Shown piece after piece: positions 44,880-54,171 of a stretch of 64,000 nt of DNA (positions within the stretch are counted from its first letter, which is position 1; each line of letters begins with the position of its first letter). The notes below the pieces were generated by a model. The model worked only from the letters and a program-made list of their open reading frames with translations. It was not told the origin of the DNA and did no database searches. The position numbers and the translations under genes were made by a program. This stretch comes from Devosia naphthalenivorans. Lineage in GTDB: Bacteria > Pseudomonadota > Alphaproteobacteria > Rhizobiales > Devosiaceae. The stretch is from assembly GCF_003056355.1 (NCBI RefSeq), contig NZ_PYVW01000004.1, positions 124,001 through 188,000 on the forward strand. Direction: 5' to 3'.

Positions 44880-46892
44880 ATGACCATCGCCTTCTCTCTC
44901 GTCACCACCTGGACCCCTGCCGCCGATGGCGAACCGCTCGGCTATGGCCTTGAACTCACCAACGAGGGCGACGAAGCGGTCAGCAATTTCCAACTGAGCT
45001 TTTCCGGCCCTGCCCGCATCGACCCCACGGCCACGCTGGAAAACGGCAATCTGCTCAAGCGCCTCTCCAACCACACCGTAATCGCCCCGCCGGATGGATT
45101 CGTGTTGGAACCGGGCTCCAAATGGACGGCGGTCGCGCGCGGTCTGTCTTATGGCTTGCGCCACTGGAGCGACGGCGCCAATGCCGCCTATGTCGTGCTG
45201 GCCGATGGCACGCTCGTTCACCTCGCTACCACGCCGACCCAGGCCAAAGGCCACAATTCGCCCCTCCTCAAGGGTGCTGCGAAATTCCCGGTGCCGGCCA
45301 AGGCGCCAGTGTCGCTTTCGATCATTCCCTGGCCGCGGTCGGTTGCCACCACAGGCGCCCGCACCGCCCCTCCGGGTCTCGACCTCAGGCCCCAAGGCAC
45401 TGATGCCGGCAAGGCCGCAGCCGCCTTTGCGGGCCTTGTCGATGATTTGTTTCCCGTGGAAGGTCTGGTTCGTCCGGCCTCCGAAGCCGGCATGCCGGTC
45501 AGCATCGTATCCACAGAAGGCATGAGCCCTGAGGCATACGAGATCGCCTTCACGTCCGAGAATGCCACAGTGTCCGCCACCACGCGCCAGGGCATGTTCT
45601 ATGGGCTGGTGACGCTTGGGCAGATCCTGCGCGGTGCAAAACAATATCCGCAGACGTTCCTGTTCCCGACCGGCGGCACGATCACCGACGCGCCCGGCTT
45701 CGGCTATCGCGGCTGCCATCTCGACGTCGCTCGCCAATTCTATTCCACAGCAGAAGTCTCGCGCCTCATCAAGCTGGTGGCCTGGAACAAGCTCAACAAA
45801 TTCCACTGGCATTTGAGCGAGGATGAGGCCTGGCGCCTGGAGATCGACGCCTACCCCGAGCTGACCGAAATCGCTGCCTGGCGCGGGCACGGCAAGGCGC
45901 TGCCGCCACTGCTGGGTTCAGGGCCGCATCCAACCGGCGGCTATTACTCCAAGAACGCCGCCCGCCAGATCGTGGCGCTCGCCGATAGCCTTGCCATCAC
46001 CGTCATCCCCGAAATCGACATGCCCGGCCATTTCTATGCCGCACTTCAGGCTTTGCCGCACCTGCGTGACCCGGCGGAAACCGGGGAATACCAATCGGTG
46101 CAGGGCTTCCCCAATAACAGCCTCAACCCGGCCTACGAACCCGTCTACGAGTTCGTGCAGAACATTGTCGACGAAGTGCTCGAGCTCTTTCCCGCCGGCA
46201 TCTTCCACCTTGGCGCCGATGAGGTGCCGCTTGCCGCATGGTCCGGCTCGCCGCTGGCGCTTGACATGATCGAAAAGCTGGGCGGCCCCGAAATGCGCCG
46301 CAAGCACGAGGCGCAGTTCAACCAATTGGGCAACCACCATGGCGCCGACGAAATCGAGGGCTCTCCCACGGCACTGATCCAGGCGGCGTTCATCCGCCGG
46401 GTGCACGATTACATCGCGTCCAAGGGCGCCATCACCGGTGGCTGGGAAGAAGCTGCCCATGGCGACGCGGTCGACAAGGACAAGAGCTTCGTCATCGGCT
46501 GGCGCAATGTCGAGATCAACGCTGCCCTCGCCGAACGCGGCTTCAACATCGTGGTATCGCCCGGCCAACGCTATTATCTTGACATGGCCAACGGCGTGGC
46601 TTGGGCCGAACCTGGCGCCGGCTGGGCTGGGTGGTCCGGCCCGCAGGAGACCTATGAGTTTGAATCGCGCGAAGGCATGTCCGAAAAGGGACTGACCCAT
46701 CTCCTCGGCATCCAGGCTTGTATCTGGAGCGAATCCATGACCAACCGCGCCATCTTCGACCGCCTGGTTTTCCCCCGCCTGTCAGCCATCGCCGAATCCG
46801 GCTGGACCACCCCGGAGCGCAAAAGCTGGGACCGGTTCAAGGCCCTGGTCGGCACCATGCCGATCATGTACGGCCATTGGGCGGAGGATTAG
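44880..46892 (+). CDS. Family GH20 beta-N-acetylhexosaminidase
   Basis: A 670-residue glycoside hydrolase that removes terminal GlcNAc or GalNAc. After an N-terminal beta domain of about 140 residues and a GH20b domain comes the TIM barrel: GFGYRGCHLDVARQFYSTAE, WNKLNKFHWHLSEDEAWRLE and the catalytic pair in IFHLGADEVPL (Asp-Glu near residue 446). No signal peptide is seen (MTIAFSLVTTW), so it should act in the cytosol on imported oligosaccharides. Start ATG at 44880; the frame is open further upstream only across the repeat. Confidence 0.93.
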   Translation: MTIAFSLVTTWTPAADGEPLGYGLELTNEGDEAVSNFQLSFSGPARIDPTATLENGNLLKRLSNHTVIAPPDGFVLEPGSKWTAVARGLSYGLRHWSDGANAAYVVLADGTLVHLATTPTQAKGHNSPLLKGAAKFPVPAKAPVSLSIIPWPRSVATTGARTAPPGLDLRPQGTDAGKAAAAFAGLVDDLFPVEGLVRPASEAGMPVSIVSTEGMSPEAYEIAFTSENATVSATTRQGMFYGLVTLGQILRGAKQYPQTFLFPTGGTITDAPGFGYRGCHLDVARQFYSTAEVSRLIKLVAWNKLNKFHWHLSEDEAWRLEIDAYPELTEIAAWRGHGKALPPLLGSGPHPTGGYYSKNAARQIVALADSLAITVIPEIDMPGHFYAALQALPHLRDPAETGEYQSVQGFPNNSLNPAYEPVYEFVQNIVDEVLELFPAGIFHLGADEVPLAAWSGSPLALDMIEKLGGPEMRRKHEAQFNQLGNHHGADEIEGSPTALIQAAFIRRVHDYIASKGAITGGWEEAAHGDAVDKDKSFVIGWRNVEINAALAERGFNIVVSPGQRYYLDMANGVAWAEPGAGWAGWSGPQETYEFESREGMSEKGLTHLLGIQACIWSESMTNRAIFDRLVFPRLSAIAESGWTTPERKSWDRFKALVGTMPIMYGHWAED

Positions 46893-46895
46893 GGG

Positions 46896-48182
46896 CTAAA
46901 TCTGCGGCCCCACCTTGGACGGATCAAGCGAACCCGGCCGCCCCGGCAGGCCCAACTGCGCGGTCCGTGGCGCCGTCTCCGAAATAATTTTGCCGCCCTT
47001 GATCACCTTGAGCCGCGTTGCCTTCAGCCGGATCGCCTCGATCGCATCGCTGGCCTGCAGCAAAACCATGTCCGCCTTGCAGCCCAGATCGAGCCCATAG
47101 CCCTCAAGCTGCAGGATCTTGGCCGGGCCGGTCGTGACCGCAGCAAAGGCCTGCCGCATGGCGTCGCGGCTGGTCATCTGCGCGACATGCAGGCCCATAT
47201 TGGCCACCTCGAGCATGTCGGCCTGACCCAGCGAATACCAGGGGTCCATCATGCAATCCTGCCCGAAAGCACAGGTGATGCCGTATTGCAGCATTTCAGG
47301 GAAGCGGTTCATGCCCCGGCGCTTGGGGTAGGTATCGTGACGGCCCTGGATGACGATGTTGATGTTGGGATTGGCAATTGCCGCAACGCCCGCCTCGGCC
47401 ATTAGCGGCAGCAGCTTGGACACGTAGTAATTATCCATGGAGTGCATGGAGGTGAGGTGCGAGCCGGTCACGCGGCCACCCAGGCCCAGGCGCTGGGTTT
47501 CGTAGGTCAGCGTTTCGATGTGGCGGCTGAGGGGATCATCCGTCTCGTCGCAGTGCACATCGATCAGTAGACCGCGCTCGGCGCCGATCTTGCACAGCGC
47601 CGTAACGCTGGCCGCGCCATCCGCCATGCTCCGCTCGAAATGCGGAATGCCGCCGACCACATCGGCACCCATGTCGAGCGCGCGGTTCAGCAGTTCGACC
47701 GCACCGGGATAGCGGTAATAGCCATCCTGTGGGAAAGCGACCAGTTGCAGGTCGATATAGGGCGCCACGCGGCGCTTGACCTCAAGCAGCGCTTCCATGC
47801 CCAGCAGTCGCTCGTCGCAGATGTCGACATGGGTGCGGATGGCGAGCAGCCCCTGGCTCGCCGCCAGATCGCAATAGGCCATGGCGCGTTCGATCACCGC
47901 TTCCTGGGTCAAAAGCGGCTTGAGCTCGCCCCAGATCTTGATGCCATCGAGCAGGAGGCCCGATTCATTGAGCCGCGGCAGGCCGAGCGAAAGCGTTGCG
48001 TCCATGTGGAAATGGCAATCGACGAACGGCGGCGACACCAATTGCCCCGCTGCATCGATGGTCCGCCCCGTCTCGCCACCAAGGTTCGCCTCAACCGCCG
48101 CAATGCGCCCGTCGAGGACGCCGATGCCCATATTGGTGCGGCCGTCTGGCAGGGTGGCATTGGTGATTTTCAGGTCGAACAT
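46896..48182 (-). CDS. Cytosine deaminase-like amidohydrolase (CodA family)
   Basis: A 428-residue metal-dependent hydrolase very like E. coli CodA. Metal and catalytic residues appear in order: VDCHFHMDAT, IDLQLVAFPQDG, VIDVHCDETDDPLSR-type helix (here LIDVHCDETDD), GSHLTSMHS and FGQDCMMDPWYSLGQADML, where the aspartate is kept. CodA converts cytosine to uracil and ammonia; related enzymes act on isoguanine or creatinine-like rings, so the substrate needs testing. It lies upstream of no gene of its operon but is next to a nucleoside-type ABC importer on the same strand, separated by a REP-like repeat. Confidence 0.85.
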   Translation of the reverse strand: MFDLKITNATLPDGRTNMGIGVLDGRIAAVEANLGGETGRTIDAAGQLVSPPFVDCHFHMDATLSLGLPRLNESGLLLDGIKIWGELKPLLTQEAVIERAMAYCDLAASQGLLAIRTHVDICDERLLGMEALLEVKRRVAPYIDLQLVAFPQDGYYRYPGAVELLNRALDMGADVVGGIPHFERSMADGAASVTALCKIGAERGLLIDVHCDETDDPLSRHIETLTYETQRLGLGGRVTGSHLTSMHSMDNYYVSKLLPLMAEAGVAAIANPNINIVIQGRHDTYPKRRGMNRFPEMLQYGITCAFGQDCMMDPWYSLGQADMLEVANMGLHVAQMTSRDAMRQAFAAVTTGPAKILQLEGYGLDLGCKADMVLLQASDAIEAIRLKATRLKVIKGGKIISETAPRTAQLGLPGRPGSLDPSKVGPQI

Positions 48183-48204
48183 ATTGGCCTCTATTGTTCA
48201 GCAG

Positions 48205-48288
48205 ACCTCATCCTGAGCCTGTCGAAGGACGAGGTGTGGCGGGATTTGTGTGCCAGGACTCCGTGGTTTGACAAGCTCACCACGAGGT
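48205..48288. repeat. REP-like double palindrome, copy 2
   Basis: Nearly the same layout as 33186-33268: arms ACCTCATCC and GGACGAGGT (48205-48213, 48227-48235), then a second palindrome ending CCACGAGG (48280-48287) around TTTGACAAGCTCA. It separates the deaminase gene from the importer genes and could reduce transcription of the deaminase relative to them. Confidence 0.78.
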
Positions 48289-48297
48289 CACATGGGA

Positions 48298-49245
48298 TTA
48301 ATGCCGCTGCCCCTTGAACCAGGGCTGCAGCAGCGCGCGGGGATAGTCGGCACGACGTGCCACAACTACCAGCGCCAGAATGGATAGCAGGTACGGCAGC
48401 ATCAGGAACACCTGGCCGGGCACGATCTGGCCGATCTCCGCCTGCAGCCGAATCTGGAAGGCGTCGAACGCGCCAAAGAGCAGCGCCCCAAGGAGCGCCT
48501 TGCCCGGCTGCCAGGACGCGAACACCACAAGCGCGATGCAGATCCAGCCGCGGCCATTGACCATGCCGAAAAAGAACGCGTCAAACGCCGAAAGCGTCAG
48601 GAACGCGCCGCCCACGGCCATCAGGGCGGAGCCGGCGACAACGGCGCCAACGCGCAGGCCCTGCACCGACAGGCCCTGTGCCTCAACTGAGGCCGGGTTG
48701 TCCCCCACCGCGCGGATCGCCAACCCCAGCGGCGTGCGATAAAGCACAAACGCCAGCACGGCGACGAGCACCAGCGCCAGCCAGGTCATCGGCGTCTGCG
48801 CAAACAGCGCCGGCCCGATGAAAGGCAGATCGCTCAGGCCGGGAATAGAGATGGGCTGGAATGGGGTAATGCGCGGCGGGGAAGTGACGCTGGGCAGCGC
48901 CGTGCGATAGGTAAAGTAGCTCAAACTCGTTGCCAGCAGGGTTATGCCGATACCCGACACGTGCTGCGACAGACCCAGGATGACAGTCAGGACCGCGTGG
49001 AGCAGGCCGAACATGGCTCCCGCAAGCGCCGCGATCAACACGCCGCCCCAAAGCCCGGCACCCAGATAAACCGCGATCCACCCAGCCATGGCCCCGGCCA
49101 CGAATATACCCTCAATGCCAAGATTGAGCACCCCTGCCCGCTCGCAGATCAGCGCGCCGAGCACGCCGAAGATCAGCGGCGTGGCAATGCGGACGGCGGC
49201 GGCCCAGAAGTTGGCGGAGCCGAAAATATCAATGAGAACGTCCAT
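48298..49245 (-). CDS. Nucleoside-type ABC transporter permease (second subunit)
   Basis: A 315-residue permease of the branched-chain/nucleoside (BMP-associated) type. Family parts include RIATPLIFGVLGALICERAG, VLNLGIEGIFVAGAMAG and LRAVGDNPAS-like LAIRAVGDNPASVEAQGLSV. Eight or so helices. It is the last gene of the BMP importer operon, three bases after the first permease gene. In characterised systems of this type (BmpDEFG, RnsABCD) nucleosides are the cargo. Confidence 0.92.
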   Translation of the reverse strand: MDVLIDIFGSANFWAAAVRIATPLIFGVLGALICERAGVLNLGIEGIFVAGAMAGWIAVYLGAGLWGGVLIAALAGAMFGLLHAVLTVILGLSQHVSGIGITLLATSLSYFTYRTALPSVTSPPRITPFQPISIPGLSDLPFIGPALFAQTPMTWLALVLVAVLAFVLYRTPLGLAIRAVGDNPASVEAQGLSVQGLRVGAVVAGSALMAVGGAFLTLSAFDAFFFGMVNGRGWICIALVVFASWQPGKALLGALLFGAFDAFQIRLQAEIGQIVPGQVFLMLPYLLSILALVVVARRADYPRALLQPWFKGQRH

Positions 49246-49248
49246 GTC

Positions 49249-50331
49249 TCAGCGTCCCTCCGCCAGAGCGGGCCTGCGCTCATAGCGCACCCGGAACCGC
49301 AGGAAGAAGCCGCCGACCAGTACGCAGAGCAGCGATAGCGCCACCACCAGATCGGCCAGATAATTGGAAATGCCTGTCGCGCGGCTCATGGAATCGGCGC
49401 CCACGAACATGGCTGCGACGAACAGCGCGGCAAAGACCGTGCCGATGGGCGAAAGCCCCGCCAGCATGGCCACGACGATGCCGGAATAGCCAAAGCCCGG
49501 CGACAGATCGGCAGATAGATAGCCCTTGACCCCAGCGACTTCGCCGACGCCAGCAAGTCCCGCGAGTCCGCCCGAAATCAATGCCACCTTGAGCATGGTG
49601 GCATTGACCGGAATACCGGCAAAGCGCGCGGCAGCGCGGTTCTCGCCGACAGCTTTGATCTCGAAACCCAGCACAGTCTTGCGCACCATCAGCCATAGCA
49701 GCAGCGCCGCGGCAAGCCCCACGATCAATCCCCAGTGCATACGCAGGCGCGGCACCAGTTTGTCGAACTTCGCCTCAGCCAGCAACGGCACCGATTGCGG
49801 CCAGCCCATGGATAGCGGGTCCTTCAGCGGCCCCTCGATCAGCATCTGGACGAACAGGATCACCACAAAATTGAGCAGCAGCGTGATCACCACCTCGTCG
49901 GCGCCAAAGCGCTGCTTGAGCATGGTGGGGATCACCATCATCAGCCCGCCGGCCAGAAATCCGGCGATCATCACCGTGGGAATAAGCAGCATCGGCGGCA
50001 TGGCGAACAGCCCGCTGCCCACCAGCACGGCCGCCAAGGCACCAATATAGAGCTGACCCTCGGCACCGATGTTCCAGAGCCGGGCCCGGAAGGCGACGGC
50101 GGCGGCAAGGCCGGTCAGGATCAGCGGCGTAGCGCGGTTCAGCGTTTCGGAAAACGCGAACATCGAGCCAAACGCGCCCTGGATGATCAAGCCATAGGCG
50201 CTGAACGGATTGCCGCCGGCAAACAGCACGGGAATGGCGACCAGCAACAGCGCCACCAGCCCTGCGACAAGCGAAACGGCGAGCTTGAGAGCCAAGGAGG
50301 GGTTGGCGCGGGGTTCTAGGCGAAAACTCAT
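49249..50331 (-). CDS. Nucleoside-type ABC transporter permease (first subunit)
   Basis: A 360-residue permease with about ten helices. Typical segments are RATPLILTGLAAAVAFRARL, WNIGAEGQLYIGALAAVLVG and GFEIKAVGENRAAARFAGIP. The start overlaps the end of the ATPase gene by four bases. Together with the next gene it forms the heterodimeric channel of a BMP-type importer. Confidence 0.92.
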   Translation of the reverse strand: MSFRLEPRANPSLALKLAVSLVAGLVALLLVAIPVLFAGGNPFSAYGLIIQGAFGSMFAFSETLNRATPLILTGLAAAVAFRARLWNIGAEGQLYIGALAAVLVGSGLFAMPPMLLIPTVMIAGFLAGGLMMVIPTMLKQRFGADEVVITLLLNFVVILFVQMLIEGPLKDPLSMGWPQSVPLLAEAKFDKLVPRLRMHWGLIVGLAAALLLWLMVRKTVLGFEIKAVGENRAAARFAGIPVNATMLKVALISGGLAGLAGVGEVAGVKGYLSADLSPGFGYSGIVVAMLAGLSPIGTVFAALFVAAMFVGADSMSRATGISNYLADLVVALSLLCVLVGGFFLRFRVRYERRPALAEGR

Positions 50332-51866
50332 GCGGAAGCGGCCGAGGGTGAGGTGATGGACTGGCCGGCCATAAGCAGGCCCACGCTGCCGCGGTCAAGC
50401 ACGGCGGATGGCCCCGCATCGGTGACCTCGCCGGCATGAACCACCAGGAACCGATCTGCTAAGGCAAAGAGTTCGTCCAGATCTTCGGATATGACCATGA
50501 CGGCCGCGCCCCGGTCGCGCGCGGCGATGATGCGGCGATGCACTTCGGACTGCGCGCCGACATCGAGGCCACGGGTGGGCTGGTTGGCGAGAATGACGCG
50601 CGGCTCCCGCTCCAGCACTCGCGCCAGAATGAGCTTTTGCACATTGCCGCCCGACAGCAGTCGCGCTTCGGCGTCCGGCCCGGGACAACGAATATCGTAA
50701 GCCGCAATGGCGGCCGTCGCGCGCTCGCGCATCGCCTTGCGGTCGAGCATGCCCATGCGAGCGAATGGCTTGCCGCGCACTTCCTCGATGGCGATGTTGT
50801 CGGCCACGCTCATGGTGCCCACCACGCCATCATGCTGGCGATCCTCGGGCATGCGCGCGACACCCGCGGCCACCAGCGCACGCGGATCGGCGGAGGTAAT
50901 CGTCACCCCGTTCAGCAGCACCTCGCCAGAGCTTGGCACCGCCAGCCCCGAGAGCAGCGCCGCGATGGCCGCCTGTCCGTTGCCTGACACGCCGGCGACG
51001 CCCACGATCTCGCCAGCCCTCAACTCGAAACTGGCATTGCTGAGCGGCGCCCGTGCCACGCCGCGGGCCAGCGATACATTGCGGAATTCCACCAGCGTTT
51101 CGCGCGGGGTGGGCGCCGTGCGCTTCACCTCCGCCACCGCCTTGCCAACCATCAGATCGGCGATCGCGCGACGATCAGCTTCAGCCGTCACCAGTTCCCC
51201 GGCCTTGCGCCCACCACGCAGCACCGCAATACGATGCGACACCGAGAGGACTTCGCCCAGCTTGTGGGAAATAAAGATGACGCCCAGCCCATTATCCGCC
51301 AGCCGCCGCAAAACGGTAAACAGCCCCTCGGATTCCTGCGGCGTCAGCACGGCCGTGGGCTCGTCCAGAATCAGCACCCGAACGTCGCGATAGAGCGCCT
51401 TGAGGATTTCCACGCGCTGCTTCTCGCCCACCGTCAGCGCTGCAACCCGACGGTCGAGATCCACCTCGAGCCCGCTCTCCGCGATGATCTGCTCGACCTT
51501 GCGGCGCGCCACAGAGCGGCCATTGCCCAGGCGCAGCAGCGGCTCGGTGCCAAGCCGAATATTGTCCAATCCGGATAAGTTTTCAGCCAGGGCAAAATGC
51601 TGGTGCACCATGCCCACACCGGCCGCCAGCGCCGCGCCGGGCGATCCGGGCGGCAGCACCTGCCCGCCGACGCGCACAATGCCCTCGTCCTGCACATAGT
51701 GGCCGAACAGGATATTCATCAGCGTGGTCTTACCCGCGCCGTTCTCGCCCAGAAGAGCCAGGATTTCGCCGCGATGCAGCGTGAGGTCCAGCCGATCATT
51801 GGCCACAAGCGCGCCAAAACGCTTGGTGATGCCTTCGAGCGAAAGGACGATTGGGTTCTCTTGCAT
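50328..51866 (-). CDS. Nucleoside-type ABC transporter ATPase, double domain
   Basis: A 512-residue protein with two ATPase domains, as in RbsA/BmpE-type transporters. The first has Walker A GENGAGKTTLMNI, the signature LTVGEKQRVEILKAL and LILDEPTAVLTPQE. The second has the degenerate Walker A GVSGNGQAAIAAL, the signature LLSGGNVQKLILARVLE and NQPTRGLDVGAQ in place of a strict Walker B glutamate. The weak second site is normal for this family. A hairpin stands between it and the binding-protein gene. Confidence 0.93.
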   Translation of the reverse strand: MQENPIVLSLEGITKRFGALVANDRLDLTLHRGEILALLGENGAGKTTLMNILFGHYVQDEGIVRVGGQVLPPGSPGAALAAGVGMVHQHFALAENLSGLDNIRLGTEPLLRLGNGRSVARRKVEQIIAESGLEVDLDRRVAALTVGEKQRVEILKALYRDVRVLILDEPTAVLTPQESEGLFTVLRRLADNGLGVIFISHKLGEVLSVSHRIAVLRGGRKAGELVTAEADRRAIADLMVGKAVAEVKRTAPTPRETLVEFRNVSLARGVARAPLSNASFELRAGEIVGVAGVSGNGQAAIAALLSGLAVPSSGEVLLNGVTITSADPRALVAAGVARMPEDRQHDGVVGTMSVADNIAIEEVRGKPFARMGMLDRKAMRERATAAIAAYDIRCPGPDAEARLLSGGNVQKLILARVLEREPRVILANQPTRGLDVGAQSEVHRRIIAARDRGAAVMVISEDLDELFALADRFLVVHAGEVTDAGPSAVLDRGSVGLLMAGQSITSPSAASA

Positions 51867-51880
51867 GCGGCCCCGGATAG

Positions 51881-51910
51881 AAAAGGCCGGGCGCTGTTGC
51901 GGCGCCCGGC
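51881..51910 (-). terminator. Hairpin with T run after the BMP binding-protein gene
   Basis: On the minus strand, perfect arms GCCGGGCGC and GCGCCCGGC around a seven-base loop are followed by CTTTTC. It starts seven bases after the stop codon. It fits a partial terminator that keeps binding-protein mRNA above that of the ATPase and permeases. Confidence 0.75.
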
Positions 51911-51916
51911 TAACGA

Positions 51917-52912
51917 TTACTGCGTCGAGGTCGGCTCGACGTCGTTGATTTCGACAGTGAAGGCGCCCGACTTGATTTCTTCTTCCTTGGCCTTGGCGGC
52001 GGCAACAGCCTCTGCCCCAGCCAGGGCTTCGTCCACCACCAGGCTCGAGCCGCCATGCTGCATGAAGGCATAGATGCCGTAATCCGAAGCGGTGAAGCTA
52101 CCGGCCTTTACGTCGGCGATGGCTTTGTCGATCATCGGCTCGCCATGCCAGAGCGCGCTGGCGAGGATGGTGCCGGGGTAGTCAGCCGCCGTGTCGATAA
52201 CATTGCCGATGGCAAGAATGCCCCGTTCCTTGGCGGCGTCGGAAACCCCGAAGCGCTCGGCATAAAGGATGTCGGCGCCGGCATCGACCATGGCGAAGGC
52301 GGCTTCCTTGGCCTTGGGCGGATCATACCAGCTATTGATGAAGCTGACCGAGAACTTGACGTCCGGATTGACCGCTAGCGCGCCCGCCATGAAGGCGTTC
52401 ATCAGGCGATTGACCTCAGGGATGGCGTAGCCGCCGACCATGCCGATCTGGTTGGTCTCGGTCTTTTCGCCCGCAATCATGCCCGAGAGATAGCTCGGCT
52501 CATGGATGAAATTGTCGAAAGTGGCAAAGTTCGGCTCCACCGGCGGCAAGGACGAACCCATGAGGAACGCGATCTCCGGATAGTCCGCCGCAACCGCGCG
52601 CGCTGGCTGCTCGACACCAAAAGCTTCGCCAACCATGAGCTTGACGCCTTGCTCGGCATATTCGCGCATCACGCGCTCATAATCGGTGTTGGAGATGTTC
52701 TCGGAAAACACGTATTCGATCTCGCCGCGCTCCTGGGCTGCGGTGAGTGCGTTGTGCAGGCGCGAGGCCCACTGCTGCTCGACCGGCACGGTCCACACGG
52801 CTGCAACCTTGAGCACATCCTGCGCCCAGGCTGCGCCACTCAGCGCCAGCGCGGTGCCCATTGCCAGGCCCGCGACCAATGTGCGTCGGCCAATTGTTGC
52901 TCTTTGTGTCAT
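51917..52912 (-). CDS. BMP family substrate-binding protein
   Basis: A 331-residue periplasmic binding protein of the basic membrane protein/PnrA group, which bind purine nucleosides. The signal peptide ends near SGAAWA (residue 30). Characteristic parts are VEQQWASRLHNALTAAQERG, YEFVFSENISNTDYER-like FSENISNTDYERVMREYAEQ, and IGMVGGYAIPEVNRLMNAFM. It is the first gene of the operon with the ATPase and both permeases. The initial Arg-rich MTQRATIGRRTLVAGLAMG could be a twin-arginine signal. Confidence 0.92.
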   Translation of the reverse strand: MTQRATIGRRTLVAGLAMGTALALSGAAWAQDVLKVAAVWTVPVEQQWASRLHNALTAAQERGEIEYVFSENISNTDYERVMREYAEQGVKLMVGEAFGVEQPARAVAADYPEIAFLMGSSLPPVEPNFATFDNFIHEPSYLSGMIAGEKTETNQIGMVGGYAIPEVNRLMNAFMAGALAVNPDVKFSVSFINSWYDPPKAKEAAFAMVDAGADILYAERFGVSDAAKERGILAIGNVIDTAADYPGTILASALWHGEPMIDKAIADVKAGSFTASDYGIYAFMQHGGSSLVVDEALAGAEAVAAAKAKEEEIKSGAFTVEINDVEPTSTQ

Positions 52913-53013
52913 TTACCAACCCCGTTCTGTTCAATAAACGCCCAAGCTTTCCTGCTGCTTATCTAGCGTGCATCGAGGTGGGCTTGGCAAGCTGGAAATG
53001 GCTTCGTCAACAG

Positions 53014-53066
53014 ATGGTCCATTTGCCTCGGCAGCGACATCTGAGCCTTTTTTGCCGAGGGACCAT
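53014..53066. promoter_or_regulatory. Imperfect dyad between two divergent importer operons
   Basis: ATGGTCC (53014-53020) and CCTCGGCA (53026-53033) are mirrored by TGCCGAGGGACCAT (53053-53066), with a five-base insertion in the left arm. It lies about 100 bp from each of the two divergent binding-protein genes, so a shared operator is possible; it could equally be an RNA hairpin in one leader. Confidence 0.45.
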
Positions 53067-53159
53067 TTTTCGCTTCATAAGCGGCGCGAAGCGTAAGATG
53101 TATGCGACATGCGGATGCACCGCACGAGATTGGCCGTGGGGTACGGCCGGGAGCACGGA

Positions 53160-54164
53160 ATGAGTATCGTCAAACTTACCATCGCCGCCACCATGGTCGT
53201 TGGCGCCTGCGGCTCCACGGCGCTGGCCCAGGACAAGGTAATTTTCGGCACTAACTGGCTGGCCCAGGCCGAGCATGGCGGTTTCTACCAGGCGGTTGCC
53301 GATGGCACCTATGCCCGATACGGCCTCGACGTGACGATCCGCCAAGGCGGCCCACAGGCTCCCAACCGGCAATTGCTGATCGCCGGCCAGATCGATTTCT
53401 ACATCGGTGGCATGACGACCATCGACGCCGCTGCCGAAGGCATTCCGATCGTCTCGGTGGCTGCCATCTTCCAGAAGGACCCCCAAGTTCTGCTGGCGCA
53501 TCCCGACGCACCCTTCACCGATGTCGCGAGCCTTAACGGCGCCAGCAAGATCATCATGGGCAAGGACACGTTCTTTGCCGGTTATTGGCCCTGGATCAAA
53601 TCGACTTTCGAAGGGTTCAGCGACGATCTTTATGAGCCCTATACCTTCAATCCCGCGCCGTTCCTTGCAGATCCGATGGCCGTGCAGCAGGGCTATGTAA
53701 CCTCCGAGCCCTACGAGATCGAAAAGCAGGCAGGCTGGGAACCGAAGGTATTTCTTCTGGCCGATTATGGCTACCAGCCCTATTCCACCACCATCCAGAC
53801 GAGCCAAAAGCTTGTCGAAGAAAACCCCGACCTAGTACAGCGCTTCGTCGATGCCACGGCGATCGGCTGGTACAATTACCTTTATGGCGACAATGCCGAT
53901 GCCAATGCGCTGATCAGACAAGACAATCCCGACATGACCGATGGGCAGATCGCGTTCGGGGTCGAAAAGCTCAAGGAATATGGCATCGTGGTTTCCGGCG
54001 AAGCCGAAACCCAGGGGATTGGCTGCATGACCGATGCCCGCTGGTCGGAGTTTTATACCGAGATGACCGAGGCCGGCGTCTACCAGCCGGGGATCGAACT
54101 GACCAAAGCCTATACGACGCAGTTCACCTGCAAGGGCGTCGGCGTCGAGCTGGCGGCGCAGTAA
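53160..54164 (+). CDS. NMT1/THI5-type ABC substrate-binding protein
   Basis: A 334-residue periplasmic binding protein. The signal peptide ends at STALA (about residue 22). NWLAQAEHGGFYQAVADGTY is the family signature of THI5/NMT1-like proteins that bind thiamine pyrimidines and related rings; TSEPYEIEKQAGWEPKVFLL is typical of the group too. ATG at 53160 follows GGGAGCACGG. Its neighbour on the other strand is a nucleoside importer with a cytosine deaminase, so a pyrimidine or other heterocycle is a plausible ligand. Confidence 0.9.
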   Translation: MSIVKLTIAATMVVGACGSTALAQDKVIFGTNWLAQAEHGGFYQAVADGTYARYGLDVTIRQGGPQAPNRQLLIAGQIDFYIGGMTTIDAAAEGIPIVSVAAIFQKDPQVLLAHPDAPFTDVASLNGASKIIMGKDTFFAGYWPWIKSTFEGFSDDLYEPYTFNPAPFLADPMAVQQGYVTSEPYEIEKQAGWEPKVFLLADYGYQPYSTTIQTSQKLVEENPDLVQRFVDATAIGWYNYLYGDNADANALIRQDNPDMTDGQIAFGVEKLKEYGIVVSGEAETQGIGCMTDARWSEFYTEMTEAGVYQPGIELTKAYTTQFTCKGVGVELAAQ

Positions 54165-54171
54165 GCCAGCC

